This document shows, piece by piece, positions 34,574-43,191 of a DNA stretch of 64,000 nucleotides. The notes under the pieces are model-generated. The model ran no database searches and had not been told where the DNA came from. It saw nothing but the letters and a program-made list of their open reading frames with translations. Positions within the stretch are counted from its first letter, which is position 1. Every line of letters begins with the position of its first letter. This stretch comes from Deltaproteobacteria bacterium (lineage in GTDB: Bacteria > Desulfobacterota > Desulfomonilia > UBA1062), in assembly GCA_018436855.1 (NCBI GenBank), contig JAHDKO010000015.1, forward strand, positions 149,982 through 213,981, given 5' to 3'. Made by a program: the position numbers and the translations under genes.

Positions 34574-35371
34574 ATGCGCATCAAAAGCTGTCTTTTATTG
34601 CCGGCGGCTCTTTTCTGTGCGGCCCTGTGCTTAAGCTCCTGCGCCTCCCGGAGGTCTGTGGACCTTCCCCCGGAAATCAGGGAGACCAGGGGCCTTACCA
34701 TCGGGGTGGTGCTCGGACGGGTATGCCGGCCGGAGATGATCATCGAGGGCATTCCGGCCGGCGGCACGGGGCCGCCCAGCCTCTACCCGAATGTCTTCGG
34801 AAGGCGCGACGAGCGATACTGGGGCAGCAGGCACCCAATCGTGCTTTCCGACCGGAGAAAGCTGGAAGGCTATCTCCAGAGGGGCGACACCAAGATCTTC
34901 CGCGAGATTCAGAACCAGATCGCTCAGGATCTGTCATCCGGAGGCTTCAGCGCCGTTCTCATCGAGAGACGGATCGACCGGGAGGGTCTCCCCCCATTCG
35001 AGGCCCCGGGCGAGGGGTATGCGGAACAGGACTACCGCGGGTTCGCCAGCGGGGAGAATCTTGACGCGCTGCTGGTGGTCGACTGCCGCAGATACGGGGT
35101 ATACTGCCACTACACCGGCTACTACCACCAGGATTTCACCGACGCGGCGGCCGCGCTGCAGGGAGAGATGATCGGTTCGCGCACCAACAGGATCCTGTGG
35201 CGGAGCGAGGAGATCCGGATGAGAAATCCGGTATCCTGCAGGTGCAACGAGTCCGGGGACTTTCCCTGTATCGATGCCGCCATCCGGGACGCGGCCCGCG
35301 AAGCGGCATCCTCCCTGGTGCGCGATCTTCTGGAGCCCGCTCCGGGAGACGGTTCGGAGCAAAATCGCTGA
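34574..35371 (+). CDS. Lipoprotein of unknown function
   Basis: I do not recognise the family. The N-terminus MRIKSCLLLPAALFCAALC continues to the lipobox LSSC, so the mature 243-residue protein should be lipid-anchored. The rest is soluble, with ETRGLTIGVVLGRVCRPEMI, an RYWGSRHPIVLSDRRKLEGY segment, LDALLVVDCRRYGVYCHYTG and a paired-Cys motif (CRCNESGDFPC). The pattern suggests a periplasmic fold with possible disulphides. It lies 78 bases after fliR and may be read from the flagellar operon, but no flagellar role is evident. Confidence 0.75.
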   Translation: MRIKSCLLLPAALFCAALCLSSCASRRSVDLPPEIRETRGLTIGVVLGRVCRPEMIIEGIPAGGTGPPSLYPNVFGRRDERYWGSRHPIVLSDRRKLEGYLQRGDTKIFREIQNQIAQDLSSGGFSAVLIERRIDREGLPPFEAPGEGYAEQDYRGFASGENLDALLVVDCRRYGVYCHYTGYYHQDFTDAAAALQGEMIGSRTNRILWRSEEIRMRNPVSCRCNESGDFPCIDAAIRDAAREAASSLVRDLLEPAPGDGSEQNR

Positions 35372-35508
35372 GGCCCCGCTTTAAAGACCCCTACAGAACC
35401 CTTAAGAAACCCCCTCCCGGGAAAAGCCCGGCCCTGCCGCCTTTTTTGACATACGCTGCTCTTCTCTGCTTGATTTTCCCTGCATCATCATATTAAGTCT
35501 AAAAAATC

Positions 35509-35865
35509 ATGGAAGAGATAACCTTAAGCAACGGGGTGAGGGTCATCGTCAAAGACAAGACCGCCGTGCTCACGGCGGATCTGTACATGATCCACCTGGA
35601 GTTCACCACCATGGTGGACCTCGATGACGCGGATGTCGAGCTCAGGTCGTTCATCCGGGAGGGCAGGGCCGCGCTCACCAGGGAGCTGAAGAGGCCCGCG
35701 GTGCACGAGCGCGATCTGGATGCGGTGAGGGGCGCCATGAAGGAGTCCTTCCTGTCCACCAATCTCCCGTATATGGAGCGCCCGCACTTCGCACAGAGGT
35801 TCAAGGCAAAGCTCCTGAAGGATTTTCTGGAAGAAGAGGAGAAGAAGAAAAGATCTCATGGGTAA
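35509..35865 (+). CDS. Conserved-looking small protein of unknown function upstream of mutS
   Basis: The 118-residue product has a short beta-rich start (LSNGVRVIVKDKTAVLTADL), then VDLDDADVELRSFIREGRAA and a charged, helical C-terminus ending in EEEEKKKRSHG. No membrane segment or known motif. It overlaps mutS by 8 bases, so translation is probably coupled. A link to mismatch repair is only suggested by position. Confidence 0.7.
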   Translation: MEEITLSNGVRVIVKDKTAVLTADLYMIHLEFTTMVDLDDADVELRSFIREGRAALTRELKRPAVHERDLDAVRGAMKESFLSTNLPYMERPHFAQRFKAKLLKDFLEEEEKKKRSHG

Positions 35866-38437
35866 TCTCACCCCCATGATGCAGCAGTACCTGGATATCA
35901 AGAAGCTCCACCAGGACGCCATACTGTTCTATCGCATGGGCGATTTCTACGAGATGTTCTACGAAGACGCCCACACCGCGTCCAGGATCCTGGGGATCGC
36001 CCTGACCACCAGGGACAAGGGCAGGGAGAATCCGGTTCCCATGTGCGGGGTCCCCCACCACAGCGCCAACTCCTACATATCCCGGCTCGTCAGGCAGGGC
36101 CTGAAGGTGGCGATCTGCGAGCAGAGCGAGCCGGCGGGCGCCGCAAAGGGCCTCGTGCGCCGGGAGGTGGTGCAGGTCATCACCCCGGGGCTCATCCTGG
36201 AGGACGACCACCTTCTCTGCGAGAAGCCGAACTACCTCATGGCCGTGTGCACGGATGCGACCGGGAGCCGGTGGGGTATCGCCTTCATCGATATCTCCAC
36301 GGGCGACTTCCGGGTGACCGAGGTGGGCTCGGAGCAGGACTTCCTTCACGAGCTCCACCGGGTATCGCCCAGCGAGGTCGTCACCGCCGAGCCGGACATC
36401 GTGCCCGGCGGGTTTTTCCTCACGAACAGGGACGGGGCCGTGGCGCCCGAGCGCGCGCGGGAGCTCCTCTGCGGCCATTTCCGGGTGCTGGGGATCGAGG
36501 GCCTGGGCCTGAAAGGGCACGAGGCTGCGCTCAGGGCGTCCGCCATGGTGCTCGACTATGTCAGGGAAACCCAGAAGGGCGTGCTCGCCCACATCACCCA
36601 GCTCAGGTTCTACAACACCGGCAGGTACATGATCCTCGGGGCGAACACCAGGCGCAACCTGGAGCTGTTCGACTCCCTCGGTGCGGACAAGTCCAACACC
36701 CTATTCGGCGTCATGAACCGGACCATGACGCCCATGGGCGCGAGGATGCTGGGCGACTGGATGTCCTTCCCGCTCATGGACCCCGCGGAGATAGGAGGCA
36801 GGCTCGACGCCGTGGAAGAGCTCGTGAAGAGACCCGGCACGGTGCAGGACATCCGGGATATCCTTGAGGAGATCCCGGACATGGAGCGGATCGTGGGCAG
36901 GATCTCCACCGGCGGCGCCTCCCCGCGCGATGTCCGGGCCCTGTCGGCGGGGCTGGGACGGGTCCCTGCGATGAGGGATATCCTTGAACGCGCCCAGTCC
37001 GGACTGCTCCGGTCGGTGCTGGATCAGATGAACCCCCTGAAGGACGTGGCAAAGCGAGTCGACGCCACCCTGGCGGAAGACCCGCCGAGCAGGCTCGGGG
37101 ACGGCGGCGCGATCGCGCCGGGCGTGGATGCCGAGCTGGACGAGCTCAGGGAGCTCCGCCGCGACTCCCGCCAGTGGATAGCCAACCTGGAGGCCCGGGA
37201 GCGCGAACGGTCCGGGATCAACTCGCTGAAGATCGGCTACAACAAGGTGTTCGGCTACTACATCGAGATCTCCAAGGCGCACGCCCTCAAGGCGCCCGAG
37301 CACTATATGCGCAGGCAGACTCTCGTCAACGCCGAGCGGTTCATCACGCCCGAGCTCAAAGAGTACGAGGCAAAGGTGCTCGGCGCACAGGACGCCATCG
37401 CCCGGATCGAGGCGCGGATCTTCTCCGAGCTTCTGGACTTTCTTCTCGGGTGGGCCGCGGACCTCAAGGCGACCATTTCGGCGATTGCCTGCGCCGATAC
37501 GGTAAGCTCCCTTGCCTGGCTGGCCCTGGACCGTGCATACCACAGGCCCGCGGTGTCTCCCGGCAGATCCGTGCAGATCCATGCGGGAAGGCATCCCGTG
37601 GTGGAGCAGGTCCTCAAGGCGGGCGAGTTCGTGCCCAACGACTGCGCGTTCGACGGCGAGAAGGATACCATCCACATGATCACCGGGCCAAACATGGCGG
37701 GCAAGTCCACCTACATGCGCCAGGTCGCCCTGATCGCCGTCATGGCCCAGATGGGGTCCTTCGTGCCCGCTGCAAAATCCGAGCTGGGCATCGTAGACCG
37801 GATCTTCACCCGGGTGGGGGCCCTGGACAACCTCTCGGCCGGGCAGAGCACCTTTCTGGTGGAGATGAGCGAGACCGCGGAGATCCTCCACAACGCCACC
37901 GAGAACAGCCTCGTCATCCTCGACGAGATCGGCAGGGGCACGTCGACCTACGATGGAATGTCGCTGGCCTGGGCCGTTGCCGAGTACCTCGACAAGCGCC
38001 GCGTCCGGACCCTCTTTGCCACCCACTACCACGAGCTGGCCGACCTGGCCAGGAGGCACCAGGGCATCAAGAACCTGCACATGGCCGTCGAGGAAAGCGG
38101 CCATGAGGTGGTGTTTCTCCGGCAGGTGAAGCGGGGCGCCATCGGCAGGAGCTACGGCATCTACGTGGCCCGTCTTGCCGGCGTTCCCGACGAGGTGGTG
38201 GAGAACGCCCGCGTCATCCTGAACACCCTCGGCCGCAAGGCCAGGGCCGTCCCTGCCGTGAGGCAGGATGCACCGGTTCAGGAGAGCCTTTTCATCTCCG
38301 ATCGTCAGGACATCGACGCGGGTGAATACCGCGAGATCGTCCGGCGCATCGGCGAGCTGGACCTGTCCAGGACCACACCCATCGACGCCCTGAATCTCCT
38401 GTACGATTTAAAGGAAAAGATACACAAACCCAGCTAA
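35858..38437 (+). CDS. mutS: DNA mismatch repair protein MutS
   Basis: MutS detects base mismatches and small loops. The 859-residue protein has the full domain set: mismatch-binding domain with YRMGDFYEMFYEDA (the Phe-x-Glu reads the mismatch) and GVPHHSANSYI; connector; lever/clamp region (about 260-560); and ABC ATPase with GPNMAGKSTYMRQ (Walker A), TFLVEMSETAEIL, DEIGRGTSTYDG (Walker B) and THYHELADLA. A helix-turn-helix and C-terminal segment follow. Length is typical of MutS1. Confidence 0.97.
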   Translation: MGNLTPMMQQYLDIKKLHQDAILFYRMGDFYEMFYEDAHTASRILGIALTTRDKGRENPVPMCGVPHHSANSYISRLVRQGLKVAICEQSEPAGAAKGLVRREVVQVITPGLILEDDHLLCEKPNYLMAVCTDATGSRWGIAFIDISTGDFRVTEVGSEQDFLHELHRVSPSEVVTAEPDIVPGGFFLTNRDGAVAPERARELLCGHFRVLGIEGLGLKGHEAALRASAMVLDYVRETQKGVLAHITQLRFYNTGRYMILGANTRRNLELFDSLGADKSNTLFGVMNRTMTPMGARMLGDWMSFPLMDPAEIGGRLDAVEELVKRPGTVQDIRDILEEIPDMERIVGRISTGGASPRDVRALSAGLGRVPAMRDILERAQSGLLRSVLDQMNPLKDVAKRVDATLAEDPPSRLGDGGAIAPGVDAELDELRELRRDSRQWIANLEARERERSGINSLKIGYNKVFGYYIEISKAHALKAPEHYMRRQTLVNAERFITPELKEYEAKVLGAQDAIARIEARIFSELLDFLLGWAADLKATISAIACADTVSSLAWLALDRAYHRPAVSPGRSVQIHAGRHPVVEQVLKAGEFVPNDCAFDGEKDTIHMITGPNMAGKSTYMRQVALIAVMAQMGSFVPAAKSELGIVDRIFTRVGALDNLSAGQSTFLVEMSETAEILHNATENSLVILDEIGRGTSTYDGMSLAWAVAEYLDKRRVRTLFATHYHELADLARRHQGIKNLHMAVEESGHEVVFLRQVKRGAIGRSYGIYVARLAGVPDEVVENARVILNTLGRKARAVPAVRQDAPVQESLFISDRQDIDAGEYREIVRRIGELDLSRTTPIDALNLLYDLKEKIHKPS

Positions 38438-38484
38438 AGATTCCCTTTCTCTTTTCCGAATAACTTATACGAGGAGAGTTTTTT

Positions 38485-39729
38485 ATGAATGACAGGACAG
38501 AAACCAGAGCCCTTGCTCGGAAATGCGGCATGCCCTATATCGATATCGAAAAAGAAACCCCTGACCGGAAGTGCGTGGGCCTGCTCAAAGAGGTCTTTGC
38601 CAGGAACTACACCAGCCTGCCGGTGCGTTTCCTCAACGGCGGCGTCCTGGTGGCGATCGGGGATCCGGGGCAGAAGGAAGTGGTGGAATCGCTCACCTTC
38701 CACATGGGCAAAAAGATCTACCCCGCCCTGGGCGACAAGCTCGCCATCCGCAAGGCCATTGATCTCTACTACTCTCCCCAGCCCGAAGCGGTCGAGGCGG
38801 CCGTAGCACAGCAGGCACCCGAGGCCGGCGCGCAGGAAGAGGTCGAGCGCGAGCACCGCATCATATCCATCCTCTCCAACAAGGGCGGCGTGGGCAAGAC
38901 CCATGTGTCCACCAACCTGGCGACCGTTGCCGCGCGGGAGGGGAAAAAGGTCCTCCTCATCGACGCCGATCTGGGCAATGCCGACATATCCAACAAGCTG
39001 GCCCTGTTTCCTGAATACACCCTGTACGATTTCCTCCTTGGCGATGTGGCCTTGGAGGACATGATCCAGAAGACGGCGTACGGGTTCGATCTCGTGGGCG
39101 GAAGCTCGGGCGAGTTCAAGCTCGCGAACATCAACTATGTCCAGCGCAGCAAGTTCATCCGGTCGTTCCGGAAGGTCAGTCAAGGCTACGACATTACGAT
39201 TTTTGACCTGAGCGCCGGGATCGGCACCACGGTCATGGACTTCGCGCTCGCCTCCGACGAGATCGTCGTCGTCACTACCCCCCAGGACATCATCGCGGGG
39301 TATGCCTGTATCAAGGCGTCTTTCCAGCGGTTCAAGCATATCGAGGAGTCGCTGCTGAAAAAGGTGGAGTTCTACCAGCCCAGAAAGGTCTATACACCCT
39401 GGGTGATCATGAACCAGATCACGAGCCTGAAGCAGGGACTGTTTCTGTTCAATCGGATCTGTCAGACCGCGGACGAACGCATCAACAACATGGAGGCCAT
39501 GTTTTCCATAAAACCCGAGTATATGGGCGGCATCCTCTACGACCGGGACAACTTCAAGAAGGCCGAGATGGAGAGGAAGCCTCTTACCGTGGTTTCCCCC
39601 AGGACCAACCCTGCCCAGTGTCTGGAATATCTCGGGAAAAATCTTCTGGAGCACCCCGAGCTGAGGAACTACAGCCAGCAGATCAAGACCGGTCTGGGCC
39701 GGTTCGCCATGATCTTCGGAATGCAGTGA
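38485..39729 (+). CDS. GspE N-domain fused to a MinD/FlhG-type ATPase
   Basis: The 414-residue protein has two parts. Residues ~1-95 resemble the T2SSE_N (MshEN-type) domain of GspE/PilB ATPases (GMPYIDIE, LPVRFLNGGVLVAIGDPGQ, LAIRKAIDLYYSP). After an Ala/Gln/Glu linker, residues ~125-400 are a MinD/ParA ATPase: SNKGGVGKTHVSTNLATVAA with the deviant Walker A, LLIDADLGNADISNKL, IFDLSAGIG and VVVTTPQDIIAGYA. The MinD part is closest in style to FlhG, which sets flagellar number or place. The first half-motif for c-di-GMP binding in MshEN is not obvious, so ligand binding is uncertain. Confidence 0.85.
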   Translation: MNDRTETRALARKCGMPYIDIEKETPDRKCVGLLKEVFARNYTSLPVRFLNGGVLVAIGDPGQKEVVESLTFHMGKKIYPALGDKLAIRKAIDLYYSPQPEAVEAAVAQQAPEAGAQEEVEREHRIISILSNKGGVGKTHVSTNLATVAAREGKKVLLIDADLGNADISNKLALFPEYTLYDFLLGDVALEDMIQKTAYGFDLVGGSSGEFKLANINYVQRSKFIRSFRKVSQGYDITIFDLSAGIGTTVMDFALASDEIVVVTTPQDIIAGYACIKASFQRFKHIEESLLKKVEFYQPRKVYTPWVIMNQITSLKQGLFLFNRICQTADERINNMEAMFSIKPEYMGGILYDRDNFKKAEMERKPLTVVSPRTNPAQCLEYLGKNLLEHPELRNYSQQIKTGLGRFAMIFGMQ

Positions 39730-39807
39730 AGCGTCCCTCAAGTATCAAAAAAAGCTGCCGATACAAGTATTTACAACTATTAAAGAAATGGAGAAAGGGA
39801 AAGAACG

Positions 39808-39996
39808 ATGACCCTGGAAGAGTTCAGAGCACAGTGTTCCGAGAAATGGGATGACGTGAGACCGGTGGTGATCTACTTCGCGGGTGAGCGGTTTGTCATC
39901 GAATACCAGGACCGCTTTGATCCCCTTACCGCCCCGGTGGTCGCCATGGTCCATTCCTATCTGGGAAACATCGCACTGACTCAGAACGATAACTGA
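39808..39996 (+). CDS. Small protein of unknown function, 62 aa
   Basis: A 62-residue, acidic protein (EEFRAQCSEKWDDVRPVVIY, FAGERFVIEYQDRFDPLTAP) with no recognised motif. Its ATG has AAAGGGAAAG upstream. It lies between the MinD fusion and the receiver protein and has good coding character, so I keep it, but it could be spurious. Confidence 0.55.
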   Translation: MTLEEFRAQCSEKWDDVRPVVIYFAGERFVIEYQDRFDPLTAPVVAMVHSYLGNIALTQNDN

Positions 39997-40148
39997 ACCT
40001 CCACATGCGCGATGCAATCAACGGTCTATCTTCTTAAAAAATATACTTAAAATATCTGAAAAAACCAAAATAACCGCAGAGCAGCGCCGGGTGACGGCTC
40101 CCATTTGTCTTGCCAATGTGCATCCTTTCATCTATTAAAGAGTGATAT

Positions 40149-40838
40149 ATGACACTTCTCAAGGAAGATGAGGAACGAAGAGTCCTTGTCATCGACGACG
40201 ATGAAGGGGACTGCTGTCTGGTGGAAGACATCCTGAACGAAGACGGGCTCCAGGTCGTCAAGGCTGTCGGCGGCGAGATGGGCATCCACATCCTCTCGGA
40301 AGAGGAATTTCCCGTGATCATCACGGACCTGCGCATGCCCGACATCGACGGCATGGCCGTTATCGACTTCGTCCGCAAGCGGCAGATGGAGTCCCTGATC
40401 GTGGTCATCACGGGGTTCGCCAGTGTCGACAGCGTGATCGAGGCCCTGAGACTGGGGGCGTACGACTACATCCTGAAGCCCTTCGGCGCGGATCTCCTGA
40501 GGTTCACCGTGCAGCGGGCCTTCGACTATATCTCCTTGAGGGACGAGAAAGACCGGCTGAAGTTCTTCGAGCTCGTCACCCAGCTGGCGAGCACCACCGC
40601 TCATGAGGTGTTCCAGCCGCTCACCGTGCTTCTGGGCGAGGCAAAAGGAATCTCCCGGGCCGCCGACGATCCACTTATCAGGGAGATGGCGGAGCACATC
40701 CTGCAGGAGGCGCGCAAGATCCGCGACATCATCCGCAAGATGGACAACCTCAACGAGTACGTGATCAAGACATTCCCGGGCGGGCATTCCATCCTCGACA
40801 TCGAGAAGGGCTCGTCGCATCAGGCGGACAGGGAGTAG
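40149..40838 (+). CDS. Receiver domain with C-terminal DHp-like (HisKA) domain, no ATPase
   Basis: Residues ~10-125 are a receiver domain: VLVIDDDEGD (acidic pocket), IITDLRMPDIDG with the phosphoacceptor Asp near residue 59, VVITGFAS and YDYILKPFG. Residues ~135-215 form a two-helix segment with TTAHEVFQPLTVLLGEA, which resembles a histidine-kinase H-box (HE-x-x-QPL), and EMAEHILQEARKIRDIIRKM as the second helix. No catalytic ATPase domain follows. It could act as a phosphotransfer intermediate or a dimeric regulator. The partner kinase is unknown. Confidence 0.8.
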   Translation: MTLLKEDEERRVLVIDDDEGDCCLVEDILNEDGLQVVKAVGGEMGIHILSEEEFPVIITDLRMPDIDGMAVIDFVRKRQMESLIVVITGFASVDSVIEALRLGAYDYILKPFGADLLRFTVQRAFDYISLRDEKDRLKFFELVTQLASTTAHEVFQPLTVLLGEAKGISRAADDPLIREMAEHILQEARKIRDIIRKMDNLNEYVIKTFPGGHSILDIEKGSSHQADRE

Positions 40839-40930
40839 CGGCTCTTCCTTCCGTGCAGGTTACCGATAGTTCCGGTCTTTTTCCATTATGATGATGAGGA
40901 AGAGGGCACAGATGTGGTATATCGTGCTCA

Positions 40931-42061
40931 ATGAAGATCTCCTTTCTGGCCATCTTGGCACTCATGGCTTCGATGCCCGCCTGGGCCGGTGAACGGAGCC
41001 TGGCGCACCGTCCGGACACGCAGGCCCTGAAACTCGGTTTCAACGGCGAGGTCCTCCGCGCCTGGTATGTCCTGCTGGATGCCAGGAGCCCCGCGGAGCG
41101 TGAAGGCGACCGAAAGGCGGGCCGGCTCAAGGGGCCGGCGATCGTCTTTTTCCAGGGGCATGCCCAGAGGCCCTCTGACGCCTATCCGTTCACCTCGAAG
41201 CTGGCTCTGGGATGCAGGTCGGGCATCGTGGTCGTGCCGGTCTGCGACACCCCCTATGGTGAAGACGAGCGCTGGCGAGGCGACTGCGGCAAGGAGGCGG
41301 TTCTCATGGAGGTCGTCAGGCACGCGCTCGAGGTCCGCGGCATCGGCGTGACGGGGTATTCCCCGATCGGCGCCGGGGAGATCGGGGCGCCCGTGGTCGA
41401 GGATGGTCGATCTCCGGGCTGCAGTGAAGATCCAATCCCGGCAGACCTGGCCGCTGTCGGATGGTCCCACGGCGGGATCCTGGCGCGGCGTTTTGCCCAT
41501 GCCTATCCCGGATCGGTGGTGTCCCTCGGCCAGGTGTGTCCCGCGGGTTTCGAGCGGCGCGGCCCCCTCGCCCTGACCGGCAGATTCCTGCTCGAATCGC
41601 TGCGCATCTCGACCCGGGGGACCGGCCATACACGCGACAAGCTGCGCTCCGCCTGGGGATTCACCCGGGGGTTCGTGGGCGACTTCGCCAGGTCTGTTTT
41701 CGATGCCGCGGTTCACGTTCATCCGGCCAAGATGTGCCGGACGGGCAGGGACATCGGCGACTGCAGCCTGTACTGCGACAGCAATAGCTTTGGAATCGCG
41801 CATGTGCGGCGGGTGGCGGTGATTTTCGGGGCCGACGACTCCTGCATGAGCCCGGAGAGGATCCTCGCTGAAGATCCTGCCCGGGATCTCCCGTACGAGG
41901 CGGTCTCCCGGTTCTGGGAGCGGTATTATCCGGATGCCCTGCGCGCGGGGGCTGAATTAAGCTTGGAGGTGCTCCCGGGCACGCACCTTGCCCCCGTCAC
42001 CCACTGCGGGCTCTATGCAGACGCCCTGCTTTGGCATCTCGGGGAGAAGTCCGGGCCTTGA
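40931..42061 (+). CDS. Secreted alpha/beta-hydrolase-like protein
   Basis: The 376-residue protein starts with a signal peptide (KISFLAILALMASMPAWAG, cut after AWA). The mature part has AIVFFQGHAQRPSD (oxyanion region), AVGWSHGGILARRFAH with a G-x-S-x-G nucleophile near residue 183, VAVIFGADDSCMSP as a likely acid, and PGTHLAPVTHC with the His. Six or more Cys suggest disulphides. Possibly a lipase or esterase; substrate unknown. The ribosome-binding site is weak. Confidence 0.78.
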   Translation: MKISFLAILALMASMPAWAGERSLAHRPDTQALKLGFNGEVLRAWYVLLDARSPAEREGDRKAGRLKGPAIVFFQGHAQRPSDAYPFTSKLALGCRSGIVVVPVCDTPYGEDERWRGDCGKEAVLMEVVRHALEVRGIGVTGYSPIGAGEIGAPVVEDGRSPGCSEDPIPADLAAVGWSHGGILARRFAHAYPGSVVSLGQVCPAGFERRGPLALTGRFLLESLRISTRGTGHTRDKLRSAWGFTRGFVGDFARSVFDAAVHVHPAKMCRTGRDIGDCSLYCDSNSFGIAHVRRVAVIFGADDSCMSPERILAEDPARDLPYEAVSRFWERYYPDALRAGAELSLEVLPGTHLAPVTHCGLYADALLWHLGEKSGP

Positions 42062-42086
42062 AAAAGGGCAAAGGAGCGGGGAAATC

Positions 42087-42554
42087 GTGAAAGATTATGT
42101 GCGCTGGCCCCTGGTGGTTCTCATGGCCGTCCTGCTCGTGTTCCTGCTGCGCTGGGCCAAACAGCTCGATATCCACGAGGTGACGGAGGTCTACGACGGG
42201 GACACGATTCGGATCGACGACGGCCGGAACATCCGTCTCATAGGCGTGGACGCGCCCGAGGTGGACTCGCCGTATACCAGGGAAGAGCCGTTCGGCGAAG
42301 AGAGCAGGGACCACCTCCGCAAGCTCCTGGCCGGCAGGAAGGTCCAGATCAGGGTTGGGTCGGCCCCGGTGGACCGCTATGGGAGGACCCTGGCGTATAT
42401 CTACGCCGGCGATGTGCTCATCAACGGGCGCATCATCCAGGACGGCTGGGCCCAGGCGGACGTCCGGTTCAGCTATAAGAACAAGGACCTTTTCATCGCC
42501 TACGAGAAAGAGGCCCGGGCGCGGAGAATCGGCATGTGGGAGCGCTCGCCCTGA
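42087..42554 (+). CDS. Thermonuclease-family (SNase) protein, membrane anchored
   Basis: The 155-residue protein has an N-terminal membrane helix (WPLVVLMAVLLVFLLRWA) followed by an SNase domain: VTEVYDGDTIRIDDGRNIRL, IGVDAPEVDSPYTREEPFGE, VGSAPVDRYGRTLAYIYAGD and QAD-rich C-terminus (ARARRIGMWE). The active-site Arg/Glu/Arg set appears present (RLIGVDAPE, EEPFGEES, DRYGR). It probably degrades nucleic acid in the periplasm. The GTG at 42087 is the likely start; the gene follows the hydrolase by 25 bases. Confidence 0.85.
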   Translation: MKDYVRWPLVVLMAVLLVFLLRWAKQLDIHEVTEVYDGDTIRIDDGRNIRLIGVDAPEVDSPYTREEPFGEESRDHLRKLLAGRKVQIRVGSAPVDRYGRTLAYIYAGDVLINGRIIQDGWAQADVRFSYKNKDLFIAYEKEARARRIGMWERSP

Positions 42555-42675
42555 CCGCTGGCGGCATTTCTCTTTCCGGCGTTTTGCCGGGAGGGCTCTC
42601 AAGCCCGCCGGGAAGGTCTTCAAAAGGCCGAAGGCCGTGTACGGTACGGTCGGAGATGAGTCCGTGCCCGGCCTC

Positions 42676-42984
42676 TCAGGCATACCGGTTGCGCAACCGT
42701 GAAGAAACGACGAGCAGGATCAGCCCCAGCGCGATGAGCGCCGCAAAGAGCGGGCATCCCTTCAACGCATCCGCCACGCCGGGGCTCATCGTAGCGGCGC
42801 TCCAGAGAAGATCGGGACCGCTCTCCACCACGGAAAACAAGGTATACTGGATCCAGTTGTTATGCATGAGATACATCAGTCCCTGGTAGACCAGCAGGCC
42901 CACCCCGCCGACAGTGCCCGCGATGCCGGCCAGAAGGAAAATCTTGTCCACAGGTGTTCCCCCCTCTCTGATCGGGAACTTCAT
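42676..42984 (-). CDS. Small membrane protein, two helices
   Basis: Unrecognised 102-residue protein with two hydrophobic helices (IFLLAGIAGTVGGVGLLVYQ and FAALIALGLILLVVSS) and a basic tail (RLRNRYA). Either ATG 42984 or GTG 42951 could start translation; the GTG has a GGGGG-rich site upstream. It runs opposite to its neighbours and stands alone. Confidence 0.6.
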   Translation of the reverse strand: MKFPIREGGTPVDKIFLLAGIAGTVGGVGLLVYQGLMYLMHNNWIQYTLFSVVESGPDLLWSAATMSPGVADALKGCPLFAALIALGLILLVVSSRLRNRYA

Positions 42985-43191
42985 TCTTGTCTGTTCCGAT
43001 CATAGCACACTCCCGACGATGAGGGAAATATCCGGATATTTCAGTGTCTCAGGCAGCAGACGATATGCCCATGGAAGGGTTTCCCGCCAGGGTGCACCGG
43101 CTTCTGAATAAAAATGAAATCCTTGCAATAATTCCCATATTCATCTATCTTGCGCTTCAATATCCATACATTGACTGAGAAGGAGTAGTTC

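Noticed and set aside
36701..38104. 467-codon minus-strand frame inside mutS
   Set aside because: Shadow of mutS, whose motifs are complete.
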